From: Aralia elata
Lineage: Eukaryota > Streptophyta > Magnoliopsida > Apiales > Araliaceae
Assembly (NCBI GenBank): GCA_034770075.1
Contig: CM068382.1
Span: 13,211,958 to 13,275,957, forward strand
DNA: 64,000 bases
Reading direction: 5' to 3'
Below the pieces are notes generated by a model. The model was given only the letters and a program-made list of their open reading frames with translations, did not search any database and was not told the DNA's origin. The position numbers and the translations under genes are program-made. Shown piece by piece: positions 10,605 through 23,025 of this stretch (positions are counted from its first letter, which is position 1; each line of letters opens with the position of its first letter).

Positions 10605-13358
10605 CTTTGGTAATCACCACTTGCTCCCACTCTTGATGTAGATAATTAAGCCCTGCTGCTATGCCTTTGATGACCCAAAATCTCTGGCTCCAATTGAGAG
10701 TGAGCTTTGGTTGATCATTTAACAACTTGTCCAAACTTTCATTGGGCATATAATCATAAACCAAAATTAATTTGCCTTTTCGTCGACAATATTAACCCAA
10801 GAGTGGTATTATATTCTGGTGTCTAACCTGACCAATGCTGACAATTTCCGCGATAAATTCTCTCATTCCTTGTCTTGATTCATGTGACACCCTTTTTACT
10901 GCCATCTCAATTTTAGAGGTGGGTAACACCCCTTCATAAACCCTACCAAAATCCCCGGTCCCCAATAACTCTTTGTCTTTAAACCCTTTAGTGGTAACAT
11001 ACAGATCTTTGTACTTGAATCTATGAGGCCCATATTCAAGCTCCCAATCTTCAAAAACTTCTGCAAATTTCCTCTTCCTCGTTACATAATAAACTATGCA
11101 AGTTATTACCATTAACATCAGAAATAACAAAATTACAGGCAACCCAATAGTCAAAATTTTTGATTTCTCATTGGTTCCAACTCTAGGAAACTTAGGAAGT
11201 TGGGACAGATCGAGTCGTTTAGCCAACCATAAAGTTGCAACCAAGAACACAATGTGATATGATCCTGATCAGGATTCAATCGAACGATAATAACTCAATT
11301 TAAGGTCCAATTGGGTTGACCCAATTCAGCGATCTAATTCAGCTCATTCCTTGCAATTCACGGATTGCAATATTTAATTCCTAACAATTAATGGATTTCT
11401 AATTTCTTGTAATTCACGGATTGCAATATTTAATTCTTAACAATTAATGGATTTCTAATTCCAAATAGAAGAGGATCTGATTTTAGCAACGACAATTGGA
11501 TTCTTAATGGCAATTGGAGTTTGTTTCATGCAGCCATGCATATTCATGTGGGTCTACTATTGGTTTCCTAATTGATTTTGGATTCATGTGTACACGGATT
11601 CAGCAATCCTTAAAGCATTCCTATTCATGTGTACCAATATGCTGAATTCTATATCATGTGGGCCATGGACATAACATTACACATTAAAGACTTAGCATAT
11701 TCAGATAACATGCAAAAGGAATGCTAGCTAATTTCCATATGGGCCACGGATTCCTAGTTGTTGTAGGTTAATATATTCAGCAAGGCAACTCCTTCATCCG
11801 TAATAGCTTGTGGGCTAACTTAAAGTTACTTAACATATTAAGCTATTTCATAGCATATTCATGCAATTACATGCAAAGCTTTTTCATGCATTCCAATGGG
11901 AGACGGAATTCACTTATCAGCAGCCAAGGACCAGCCACGGATTCCTTGTTCCAATTCATGAAGTCCGAACGCGGCAAGGACAAGCAATTCACGCGGCAAT
12001 TAACAGATCAAGTCGCACGAAAATCTGATTCACGCAGCAAGGCAATTTAATATGCGGCAATTAAAGGAAACTTCACGTTCATGTGACAATCTGATTTTTA
12101 AAATTAGTTTTCAATTCTAATGTATTTAGGAAGCTATTTAGCTAGGGATTTCATACCAAATGGATTTGTATTTCCTTTTAGAGTTAGGGTTACCTTTTAG
12201 TAGTATAAGTATGAGTTGTGATTGCAATTCCAAAAACAATTCAGATTTATTAATACAATTGTGAAATTATTCTCTTCTTTTGGTTCTTGATAATTTGTAA
12301 GTTATTCTTAGTTTTTCTTTGAGATTCAGTTGTAACTTATCATACAACAATTTATAGTTGTGTGTGGCGTCTTCTACCGCATCAATCATTGATTTTACAA
12401 AAGTTACTGCTTACATATAAGCGAGGAGTCAATATGTCATTGGTGTTCTATTCAACGCAAACTTCCATGCGCAAACAATTGTACCAAGGTTCTTGTCTCA
12501 ATATAGACGTTGGGTTGAGGTGTTATGAGCGTTTCACTTTATAACTTGCTAGAAACGATCCCGGTGACGACCACCTCACGTAAGCGTGCCGTGGAGTCTA
12601 TCACAATGGGATGGGAAAATTGAACCAGTGGAAGATGAAAAACCCATATACATTTCTTCATTTATAATCGAAGAAAGATCATAATAAAAACATAAGAGTG
12701 GTCTATTTGGTTTAGCGATGGTACTTACCGGAGCTATTGTGACATTAATTTGGTTCTGCAGGCCACTGTATTCCACCCAAACTTGCATTGGGAGTCCACT
12801 ACTAAGTTTCAAATTCTGAAACTCACCACTATCATTATCATAATAACCTGCAGGCTTTGACATAATAGACTTTAATCCATTAAAATGTATCCCAACATGA
12901 TTATCGATCATCAAATTCTCTGTTTTGAATTGTATCGAGCTCCACACCAAAAACATGGTTGGTGTCATTGCCACTGTTGGTCATGTTAAAAAGGCCAAGA
13001 TACTGGCTGGGAAAGCTTTTGGAAGGCCTCTTGTTGGCATAATCACCAAAGAGATTCCGTGACCGCTCAACTCTGGGTATTTGGAGAATATGGCGAAGAC
13101 GAAAGAGGTGGAGAAAGAGGAAACTGATGAAGAGTTTTTATTCTTGAAATTGATTTTGTGGTAGTAAAAGGGATGGCCTTGTCTTAATTTGGTGCCATTG
13201 GTTAGCTTCAAGAGACCGTTTGGTTTGAACTCGGCTACGCCGTCAAGGGTTAGGTTTTTTGATGCGAAGCCATTGAAGGTGAAACCAAGATTCTGAGAAG
13301 ATACAAAGAGTGTATACAGATGAAGATTCAAGACGAGTATGGCAAGTTTTATTGACAT
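10605..13358 (-). pseudogene. L-type lectin receptor-like kinase pseudogene, interrupted by a solo LTR
   Basis: Reading leftward from 13358 there is a signal peptide (MSIKLAILVLNL) and the start of a legume-lectin domain (FTFNGF, SFSTSFVFAI, GHGISLVI). The lectin domain resumes at 12974-12609 in another frame (HVFG, HVGIHFNGLKS, VEYSG, YMGFSSSTGS). After a 1,349-bp LTR insertion come the juxtamembrane stretch (RLDLSQLPKFPRVG), a membrane helix (ILTIGLPVILLFLMLMVIT), then the kinase N-lobe with LLGTGDFGRVYEG and AVKRVSHESRQG, and at 10764-10610 VYDYMPNESL and GLNYLHQEWEQVV. Frameshifts are visible near 13030, 12917, 11230 and 10785, besides the insertion. The sequence stops just before the HRD catalytic loop, so the C-lobe, DFG and tail are gone. 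The family senses extracellular cues at the plasma membrane; this copy cannot encode a kinase. Confidence 0.9.
11255..12603 (+). mobile_element. Solo LTR of a Gypsy element inside the lectin kinase pseudogene
   Basis: Begins TGATATGATCCTGATC and ends GTGGAGTCTATCA, flanked by a perfect 5-bp target duplication CAATG (11250-11254 and 12604-12608). The ends and the last 200 bp (a CTCAATATAGACG segment, GAAACGATCC, GACGACCACCTCACG) match the LTRs at 46175-47388 and 48613-49790, so it belongs to the same family as the inner Gypsy element of the ankyrin intron. No internal region remains: this is the product of LTR-LTR recombination. It splits the lectin domain end from the transmembrane segment. 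Confidence 0.93.
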
Positions 13359-16100
13359 GGCTAGACGTTGGAGTCTTGCTCTTCATTTCTTTTTGTGATC
13401 ATGTAGTGAGTTTTATACCCAGAGCACGCAGTGTGACATGCAATTGATTGGATCCTCATTTCAAGCGGTTTAAAGTGGGTAGTTGATTAATTTATTTGAA
13501 TAATTTATACAAATAAATTGCATTTCTCCCATTTATATTATAAAATTATTATTGATTTTTTGAAATTAATTTAATTTTTTTAAAACTCAAAATTGACATA
13601 ATTTTTTTTAATTTTATCGTACAACGATAAATATTATAAACTATCTAAAAAATATTACTCATTGTAAACTTTATTACTTTATAATTTGTCATCTCAATTT
13701 TGAGTTTAAAAATATCTCAAATTAACTTTTAAAAATTAATAATAATTTTATAATTTGAAACGAATAGAGTAGTTGTTATTTCGGATGACCTTTTATTCAA
13801 ATAATTATAAATGTAATTCATTTGGATAGAATTGTCCAACTGAAATATTTAATTTAGACTACTCCCAAGATCCTAGCTAGCCATTTTAAGTAGTCAAATT
13901 AAGTAATGACGGTTGTGGCCATTAGATTGACTTCGTACCTGAATGAAACCATAAAATGGTGGGTGAAAAAGAATTTTTTTTTCGTGAAAGTCTTGACATG
14001 CGAATTTATGCTGATTGCATGACCACTTAATGAATGACGTGAATGTACCACATGTTTTAGAAATATTAGAAATATATTTTAAAATTATGAACTTAATTTT
14101 TGAAATTCTAAAATTTTTCATTGGTTAACTTATTATATTACGTATATAGAAACTTCTAGTTTTTGGAATTAATTTTTGGAGTGTTGCTTGAGTAATAAAT
14201 TGATCATACGACCACTTTCGGAAGACAGAGAGGTTTTATAGGATTTGGCTCCGCTGCATTACATATTCTATTTAATTTTATTTAATACATTATATTTTTT
14301 TATTTTAATAATTTAATTACTAATAATCAAAATATGTTAATAAATAGTTGATAATATTAAGATAATCCTACCAAAAATTAGAATCACTAAAAATATTTTC
14401 ACAAAAGTTTAAAATAATTTTCAATCATTAAAATTTTGATGAAAAATCCACATGTTTATCAAATGGTAAAAGAATGTTGAATTATTTTTATTTTTAAAAC
14501 AATAATACTACTCAATATTATAAACTAATTAACCGGTGTTAATTTCAATTATACTATCTAAAATTACAAAAATATAGTGTATAAAGAAATAATATTTTTT
14601 AATGCAATTAATGATATTGTCACATTATTTTTTTCCCCATAAAAGACTATATATATAAAATATTTTCACATTATTTTTTCACATGAAATAATATATAAAA
14701 ATATTATTTTTATATGTAAAAATATTCGTTCCAAATCTCAAATTGGCGTGACCTTTATTGGCATGCATGGTTATGGTCGTACACGTGGATGGATGTATTG
14801 CAAGACTTTTGACAAAGCAGTCACCGGGTCACTGTGCCTTGTACTTCCGTTGCTCGTTTTTCCGTTGTCTAGAGAGAGTGAGCGACTTTTGAGGTCGGGA
14901 GTTGCAAGAAGTCAGTGGGTCAAAACAGAAATTTATTGAGTATGTCTTGTAAACAATTTTCTTTTCTTGAGAAGCCATAAATTTCATTTCCTGGTCTACT
15001 AATTTTGTCATGTAAATTATGTGGGATAAAAAAATATTTATAAAATTTATAAAACTAAATAAAAAGATAAAAAAAAATTAATATAAAAAAAATCAAGATT
15101 TGAATTATCTTAAAACTTGAAGAACATTTTTGGAAGCCAAACAAACTTTAGAAAATTGTTAACACGAAGTGTCCCTCCAATTTTATATATTAGATAGATG
15201 ACAAATGTAGAGAATTTGGACACTACTATAAATATATAAAAATAAAAAAATCTCATAATGGTCTCATTTTGAATAGTAATGTGTCTTGAGTGAAAAATTG
15301 AAGGAGTTGCGTCAAAAAATATAAAAAGTGAAGAAAACTCGGGAGGCTGTGAGAAGTACAAAAGAGAGACTAAATGTATATTCGATTATATAATGTTTGG
15401 AGCATTTGGTATGTTTTGATTATAAATCCAAACTCAATTGAAAATGTTATTCGTCTATTAATAATTTATTTTAAATATAATATATTTAATTCATAAACAT
15501 AATATTTAGATTTCAAATGCAACTCATAAAAAATGATCCGGTAAGTTTAAAAATCCAAACACAGTAAACACTAGTAGGCCGTACGCGAATAAATCTTAAG
15601 TTAAATTACTTTATTTTTCAAGTAGGCGAACACAATTTTAAAATTTTCATTTAAAATTGGGCACAATATTTTTTAAAGTGTCACCCTTATATTAACTAAA
15701 TTTTTTCGAATGCAAGAGTGGTAATTTAAACCACTCTTACCCAATAATAGATCCGCCATGGTTTATTGTATAATAACCGGGCTAGCATTAGTCCACAATT
15801 TATGAAGTCCGAGATTTGACTCTTCTTTCTTATTTTTTTTTTATTTTTATATATTCTGTCAATTGTATAAATATTAACAAGTTTAGATATTAATTGTGAC
15901 GCCCTTAAGATAGGTCTATACAATCTATTTTGAGTTGCTAAAATATATACTATAAAATTCAAATACAATTTTTTTTATTTACAACTATTAATCTGTCGTG
16001 CAAAATAATACACATACTGTGAATTTCAATACAAATATTATACCATATATAGTACAACAATATTTACACCCAACTTAAGTTCTCAATACAATTATTGTCA
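13359..16100. other. AT-rich spacer upstream of the lectin kinase pseudogene
   Basis: No credible gene. The first few hundred bases are the former promoter side of the pseudogene. The rest is AT-rich with poly-A/T runs and short unrelated frames of at most 83 codons without recognisable domains. No terminal repeats or RNA gene were noticed. Confidence 0.6.
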
Positions 16101-16435
16101 TACTATTTTATAATGTATTGAGATATTTCTACAGTCTCGGACCATCACTTCATTCCCCGGCTAATCCCAACTACACTCTCATTTCCTAAAAAAAATAATG
16201 GAACAAAAATAAAAAGGGTGAGCTCAAATATCCCAGTAAAGAATATCATAACTAAGATAATGAAGAATAAATTATCTTTAACCTTCAACAGTGATAAATC
16301 AAAAATTTAAAGATAATGTAAGTTTTTAACGATAATTGCAGCGGAACAAGCAATTCATTAGAAGAGTCAAGTAGACCATAATGTCTACTATCTTCTACAA
16401 TTTAAAAGTTCATCATCAATATTTTATCCCTGTAA

Positions 16436-16690
16436 CACCAATCAACAGTTCATGTTCAAGAGTTTATCTTTGCACTACGGGCCAAATATATTCATTTGGA
16501 ACACCATTGGTCATGATCATGCCAAACACCAGTTCATTTTTGCACTGCGGGGCCAAAGAGAACTTTCACCATAAGCCTTTTTCTATAACACCAAAGGTCA
16601 TGATTATACCAATACACAGTTCCTGGTCATAATCATGTCAATCACCAGTTCATCTTTGAACTACGGGCCAAAGAGAACTTTTCACCACAA
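16436..16690. repeat. Degenerate tandem repeat (about 110 bp unit)
   Basis: Roughly two and a half copies of a unit containing GGTCATGATCATGCC, ACCAGTTCATYTTTG, CACTACGGGCCAAAGAG and AACTTTCACC. Units are diverged by substitutions and small indels. The 83-codon frame across part of it is not supported by any domain. Confidence 0.75.
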
Positions 16691-17010
16691 TTGAAGTCTG
16701 AGGATTATGACAATGATATAAAGGATGAATATAAACAATAAGATCAAGAATAAATATTAGAGATTTGTAATTTAATTTATCTAGAGTCCAAGAATGTCCA
16801 AATTATTAACATGATATCCAGAAATTCGATTAGAATTCAAGAATAGAATAAATAAAGTTCACAATTCGTGTAAAGCGCAATAGAAAGATTCTGGCGAAAA
16901 GATAGTAGATGAAGTACAAACTATTAAGAATATTCTATTAATTTCAGAAATTTTCATCATTTAATAATAAAATTATAGAATCGAATAATAATTTCTTACC
17001 ATAAATGGAG

Positions 17011-17094
17011 GAGTATGAAAGAAAATGATATCTTTTACGAGTATGAAAGAAAATGATATCCTTTACGAGTATGAAAGGAAATGATATTCTTTAC
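17011..17094. repeat. 28-bp minisatellite, three copies
   Basis: Three adjacent copies of a 28-bp unit starting GAGTATGAAAGAAAATGATA and ending in TTTAC, differing at only a few positions. On the minus strand, CTATAAATAGG (about 17238-17248) lies about 150 bp upstream, so the array would fall in the leader of any transcript starting there. Confidence 0.9.
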
Positions 17095-18489
17095 CTTAGT
17101 GTGAGACTAAATCTGATTGGTATAAAGAAAAATATTGCACTATTAGCTACACTCAAAGTATCCTTATACTGAAAAGAAATACTCACAATATTATAGAAGA
17201 AAAATTTTGTATTTTTGGTATGAGTTTCATTGCTCAACTGAGCAACCTATTTATAGAAAAATGCTTAGCACACCACGTTTGACAAATACACCGACTTAGC
17301 ACACTGATGCCGAATTCGTTCGTCTGATTTTTATTATTCAATAAATATTCTAATAAAACAAATAACTTCATATATAATGTAGTATATTTTAATTATATTC
17401 TAATAAAATAAATAACTTTATATGTAACGCCCCCCAAATCCGTGTCCCTTGAACCTCGAACTTGGTGCGTCACGATACATCATCTTCGTATACATGTTCT
17501 ATAACTAATGCGGAAAATATAAACATACATTGTTTATTTCAGAGTATTCTACAACATTTCCCAAGGTCTACAACCTTTATCTTGATACATTCCTTTAATA
17601 ACTTACAAGGTTTACATAATCATTTTCATAAGATATCATAATAGTTAACGCATATTAAGTTACTCTTGAACTTTTTCTCTTGTCTTTGTCCTTCCTGAAG
17701 CACTTGGGCTTAACTGGAATATTATCATGATATAGCAAGAGTGAGCAACTACTTTGCTCAGCAAGTTTAAATACAAGAAAGATATATCATGATTGAAAAA
17801 GAATAGGCTTTCGAATTTTCAACAATATATAATAATTGTGAAAGAACGATAATCAAATTTCAATAAATGAATAACTGAATCAATAACGCTGAGTGGCCAA
17901 CAATGACCATGAACTAATTTGGTAATCAAGGTGATCAACCTTTTATACCAGGTAAACATATGTAACTTGCACTAAGTGCGATTAACAATAAATTTCATTG
18001 AGGTGGAATAATTGACAATAATTAAACCACTAACATGCTTGAAAATATTAACTCAAGTTTGAGTTAGGAAACTTGCAATAACGTAAGAAGTTTAGGATTA
18101 AGAACTTGTCTTGTCCGTCGATTATTGCTACGCAATCTAATTTAATCTCTTATGAAAGACCTATCATTTATAAGATTGATCTTTCAATCAGCATATCATA
18201 TCATACCACATAATACTGCTACTTCTATAAATAAATCATCTAATATTTAGCCACATAATCAAATGTTAGATAACACCTTAAACCATCAATATTATTATCG
18301 TCCTTTGATAATATTTCAATCACTTAATCAACATCTTAAAAATCTCGTCTAATATTATTAATCATTTAATAATATTCAAAATTACTTCTCTCTTACTTAC
18401 TTTGCTGAAAATTTTGGTTCGGGAAGGAGTATGACAATAGAGAAGTGCTGATTTTTTTTTTGCCTTATTAGGCTCAATTACATAAGAAA

Positions 18490-19050
18490 CATCAAGGGCA
18501 AAATGGTCATCAACCATTGCTAGGGAAGGGCATAATGGTCTTTAAAACATCTTAAGGAAATTTCTTAGAAATTTCTTCCTAGGACACAATGGTCATAAGC
18601 AATTTTCTTCAAGGATAAAATTGTCATTCCCCCATTACTAGGAAACTTCCTAACAATTTCCTCTTAGGACATAATGGTCTTTAATAATTTTCTCTAAGGA
18701 CAAAATAGTCTTTCCTTCATTATTAGGAAATTTCCTAGAAATTTCTTTCAAGGATACCATGGTCATTAATACTTTTCTTTTGGGACAAAATAGTCATTCT
18801 CCAATTACTAGGAAACTTCCTAGCAATTTCCTCTTAGGACATAATGGTCTTTAATAATTTTCTCTAAGGACAAAATAGTCTTTCCTTCATTATTAGGAAA
18901 TTTCCTTCAAGGATACCATGGTCATTAATACTTTTCTTTTGGGACAAAATAGTCATTCTCCAATTACTAGGAAACTTCCTAGCAATTTTCTTCTTAGGAC
19001 ACATGAGTCATTAATCACTTTCTCTTGGATAATATAATCATTTCTCACAA
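18490..19050. repeat. Minisatellite with GGACANAATGGTC core
   Basis: Degenerate units of about 50-60 bp alternate a GGACAAAATAGTC/GGACATAATGGTC core with a TTACTAGGAAACTTCC-type block. A higher-order unit of about 160-175 bp is repeated nearly exactly: GGATACCATGGTCATTAATA occurs at 18752 and again at 18911. It is inside the minus-strand solo LTR and absent from the 4-kb LTR at 6337. Confidence 0.85.
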
Positions 19051-20265
19051 TTTTCTATATTTAACTCAAACATGGTTAGTTCCTAACCATAGTTACTAAC
19101 ACATGTCCCATTATTTTGGGCTACTAAATTAAATTCTCATTGGGCTTCTTCATTGGACTTGTCACAAGTTTTTAATTAAATAACTTGGGCCATCTTAATT
19201 CTTTAAAATTTGGGCTTGACACTATAATTCTTTGGACTTTTCTCACATAAAGTTAGACCAAAATTTGGGCCAACTAAATTCTCCACAACTATTTTATACA
19301 TTGGGCTTGCAACCTAGATTAATTTCTTACTAGCAAATACATAACACACATACTAGCAAATAAATATATATCACATATATTTATTTACTCATCACCCTTA
19401 CACAAAATATTATCCATATAAACTTCATTTTATTAGAACAAAGTACATACATTAATTCATTAATTTTAACTAAGTGAATCAATTAACTCATATATGAAAA
19501 TTTAGTTCATAATAATTCTATCATCGTCTAAGGCTGTAACGATCGCGAATCGTGGGTAGCTTTGTAACACGAGCCTACAAATTTTATTGAATAAATTAAA
19601 CTTTTATTAATATTATTTCGTGTTATGTGTGTGAATATTTTATTACTACATATGAGGTGTATGTGATAATTTTTGATTGTTATTATTTTTATTGGAGTTG
19701 ATTAAATCATTAGAGAAATAACACTAAAGCGCTATTTACGCCAAAGACGTCTTTTTCGATTTTATGACTTTTCATAATTTCACCAAAGCGTTAATGAGGG
19801 GGATTAATAATCCAAGTGTGGGATTTTATTTTAGCCCAATTGATTATTTGTTAGAAGCCTAATTGGTATTAAATTTGGAGTCCAAGAGAAGCCCAAAAGG
19901 TTATTATTGGAAGCCCAAAACCCATGGACTTAGTCCATGAACCAAACCCACCATCCATGACCCACAACCCATGACCAATAAGGGAAATGGGTTATGTAAT
20001 CAGCTGGCTACAATTGAAGGAGGAAGAAGAGTACGTAAGAAGGAAGCGGAAGAAGAGAGGAGAAGAGGAGGAAGAACGTGGTGCTTTTGGGGAGGAGGAA
20101 ATTCTGCATTTGGTGAAGGAAGAATGTCAGAAAGCAAATTGGGGAGAAGGGAGGGGGATTACCCGGGCATGGGGAGGAGCAAAGCTCACTCTCCCAGCCA
20201 TGGGGAGCTGCCAGGTATAGCACGCTCACCTCCTCTACCAGCCATGAAGCTCTGATCACTCCCTC

Positions 20266-20273
20266 TATAAATA
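20266..20273 (+). promoter_or_regulatory. Likely LTR TATA box
   Basis: TATAAATA in the context CCCTCTATAAATACTCATG, about 730 bp into the LTR, in the orientation of the element. It follows the purine-rich region and precedes a pyrimidine-rich stretch, a usual arrangement for a U3/R promoter. Inferred from sequence only. Confidence 0.6.
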
Positions 20274-21040
20274 CTCATGCCTTGCCATTCCACCATTCCT
20301 TTCATTTTGCTAAGTATTGCAGCTGAAAATTTAGAGAGTGTAAGAATTGAGTGAGTTCGGGTGGTTTGAGAAGCAGAAGGAATGTGTACCAGCTGTGATT
20401 AATTCCTTTAGCAACTTTAGAACAAGCTCCAGAGGTATGCAATATAGAGTTTAGCTCATTTCCACATTCTTTCTAAGTTTATAGTTTTACTGTGATTGTT
20501 TTGTTGGAGTTATGTAGCTGAAATTGCTTGGTTGCTCAGGAACATGTATAAATATTGATTAGCTCTATTAAACCTTGTTAATCATATGTAAAAGTGGAAC
20601 AATGAATGAGAATCAAACCTTTACATAAGGAATCAAGAAATGGACTGAAATGGACATTAGTGGACTGTTATTCATATTTTGTTAATAATGAAGTTATAAT
20701 CATCTTGGTTTGGTTATGTGCATTGGTTGTGTACTGTTTGTATATGTCCAGAAGCTATGGGAATTGATTTCATATGTGGAGTCAATGGTAACCATGTAAT
20801 GATAGGCTATGAGTTATGAACTCTAAAGCCAAGCCCACCAACTATTTGGTTTAATGTCTAAGAGAATGATTTCTCTAAGGAACATGAGAATTAGAGATGA
20901 TTAATTGATTAAATGATGTTATGATGCATAGCTCAGTTGTAAAAGTATGTTTTGAGTCATATAGACTTGTTGTATAATGGCTAAGAAGCAAATGGGACGG
21001 AAATCAAGAGTTTGAATTTTTGGGTTCTGCAGTAGCAGAA

Positions 21041-21275
21041 CTTGAAAGTCCCTGGATGCAGAGTGGCGCAGCTGCGCCACTCCCAAGCATAGCACCTGCG
21101 CAGCTGCGCTGGGTGCCAGACCTTAAAGTCCCTGGATTAGAGTGGCGCAGCTGCGCCACTCCCAAGTACAAGACCTGCGCAGCTGCGCTGGGTGCCAGAC
21201 CTTAAAGTCCCTGGATTAGAGTGGCGCAGCTGCGCCACTCCCAAGTACAAGACCTGCGCAGCTGCGCCGGTCTGC
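21041..21275. repeat. Three-copy 79-80 bp GC-rich repeat with 20-bp perfect palindromes
   Basis: Three tandem units, each containing the perfect palindrome AGTGGCGCAGCTGCGCCACT (first copy 21062-21081) and a second GCGCAGCTGCGC palindrome, joined by GGGTGCCAGACCTTAAAGTC and CCTGGATTAG-type linkers. The block is strongly GC-rich in otherwise AT-rich DNA, sits in the 3' half of the LTR, and can form repeated cruciforms. The frame at 21020-21205 is only open because the unit lacks stops. Confidence 0.95.
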
Positions 21276-23025
21276 AGAGGTGAACTGTTTTGCTACTTTG
21301 TGTTATTGATGCGATGCATGTTTACATAGGCCTAACATGTTATAAATACCCCAAAGCATATGTATGATATGTTAGTGTAATAGTTGAATGACCCCAAGCA
21401 TGAAATGACTAAGTCACGTAAGATTTGCTTAAATGAAATGAATAGCATAGTTGCATTTTTCGTTTGGCTTTCAGGGGCAATCAATGTTCGTAATGATTAT
21501 AATGCCTTGATTAATGTAAGCCAATGTTTGGTGTCTATTGTGAGACTAATTGGTATGTGAATATATGTTTAAATGCGTAGGACATATTTGAAGGACGATT
21601 AACGTCAACTAGTAGCAAGCGCTTAAGGCAAGTTTCCTAAACCCTTGTCTAACCTTTGTGTTGGGCAAGTTCTCTAGCTTCATTCATTTTTAGTATTGAA
21701 TGCAAGTTTCGTATCTTATACAAGAGACGTATATTGTGCAAGTTTATTTGATTCATTTGATTATATTCTCTTGACTCTCATGCGATGTTGAAGTTTCGAT
21801 TTACGCAATACATATATGGTTGTGTGAATTCCTTACTTATGTAAATTTTTCAGTATTTGCACAAGTATTCGAGCTATGTTATGACATAAATTGTTGAAGC
21901 TTTCAAGTTCACATATATATGAACTGCTATAGAGAACGTCGATGCCATTTGTTTCGGCTAGACAGATATTGAGATATTTTATTGATTTGATAATAAATCC
22001 TTGAAATGTTATTTATGAGTAAGTAGAGCTATCCAACCGAATTGTTTTGGTTAGGATTCCGAGACATGAATGAGATGAACAACCCTAATATTAGGGGCAG
22101 TTTTTAGTCAGTTATTCTGACAAGGCATCGAGCGCCTAAACAAACGCATATAGTCATTTTTAGCTAGAGTGTTGATCAACATAGAGTACAATAGGCTGAT
22201 CACCTAGAAGTGCTCGTAAGTCAGACGGTTTGCAGTTATAATGCTGTGTACCTTTTCAAGAAAGCAAAAGAAAGTTCAAGGTCTTATGACCACTCAATGT
22301 CGTTTCAAAAATATATTTTTAAAACGAAAGCAAAGTAGTATTCTTGTTTATTCAGAATATTTCACAACTATTGTTCAGTTGTCGAAGAGAAATGATATGA
22401 TTGATGATATTGTTGTTATTCAACTGTTATACTTGCTGGGAAATTGAATGCTCATTCTTGCTTTATATTAAACATTACAGCTAAGTCCGAGCGGGCCGAA
22501 GGTTCCGGTAAGGACAAGGGAAAGGGCAAGATGAACGTCTAGATGGCGTCATAGTTTATTTGTATTAGTAATGTTGTAATACTAAGACTTATTATGTATT
22601 TGGATTGATGTTATGGTAATAGAACATGGGATTGAGAGTAAGACGTGTTGTAATAATATAGTAATTACATTCATGTCTATTATGTTGTATGGAATGGGAT
22701 GTACCGTGTAGCACCGGATTCGGGTTTGAGGTGCCCGGATTTGGGGGCGTCACAAAGGCTCAATATTAAAATTATATTATTTCATAATATAATTTCAATT
22801 TAATCTCAATCAATTAATATTAATTAATTAATTAATTTTACCCAATATATGTATATATTTCACATCTATATATACACATTTAATCTATTACACAAAATCA
22901 CATACTTCACATTATATGAAACACATATATACATATATGTCCAAATCTACTTCATCCCTTAATAAGAATTTTATTTATTAAATTCTTATTTTAAATTTTT
23001 GGAATATCTGGGATATTACATTATA

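Larger units (their letters stand above)
19535..22754 (+). mobile_element. Nested plus-strand solo LTR (3,220 bp)
   Basis: Begins TGTAACGATCGCG and ends GGGGGCGTCACA, with a perfect 5-bp target duplication AAGGC at 19530-19534 and 22755-22759. It inserted into the minus-strand solo LTR, so it is the younger of the two. Its 3' part shares with the LTR at 6337 the order GCTCAYTCTTGCT, CAGYTAAGYCCGAG and a final TGTACCGTG / CGGATTTGGGG block, showing a related family. It contains a TATA box at 20266-20273, a purine-rich stretch at 20005-20160 and a GC-rich palindromic tandem repeat at 21041-21275. The overlapping frames at 19971-20259 come from purine skew and show no domain. Confidence 0.93.
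17423..23020 (-). mobile_element. Minus-strand solo LTR (long-LTR Gypsy family), host of a nested solo LTR
   Basis: On the plus strand it starts TGTAACGCCCCCC at 17423 and ends GGATATTACA at 23020. Both ends are reverse complements of the ends of the LTR at 6337-10379. It is flanked by a perfect 5-bp target duplication TTATA (17418-17422 and 23021-23025). Removing the nested element and its duplication (3,225 bp) leaves about 2.37 kb, shorter than the 4.04-kb relative: most of the AT minisatellite is lost and a different minisatellite (18490-19050) occupies the middle. It is therefore a divergent subfamily. No coding sequence. Confidence 0.9.

Noticed and set aside
16381..16632. 83-codon frame as a gene
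   Set aside because: It overlaps a degenerate tandem repeat and has no recognisable domain.
19971..20259. Overlapping open frames of 77-94 codons on both strands
   Set aside because: They arise in a purine-rich stretch inside a solo LTR; both strands are open, with no domain.
21020..21205. 61-codon repetitive frame
   Set aside because: It is the translation of the palindromic GC-rich tandem repeat in the LTR.
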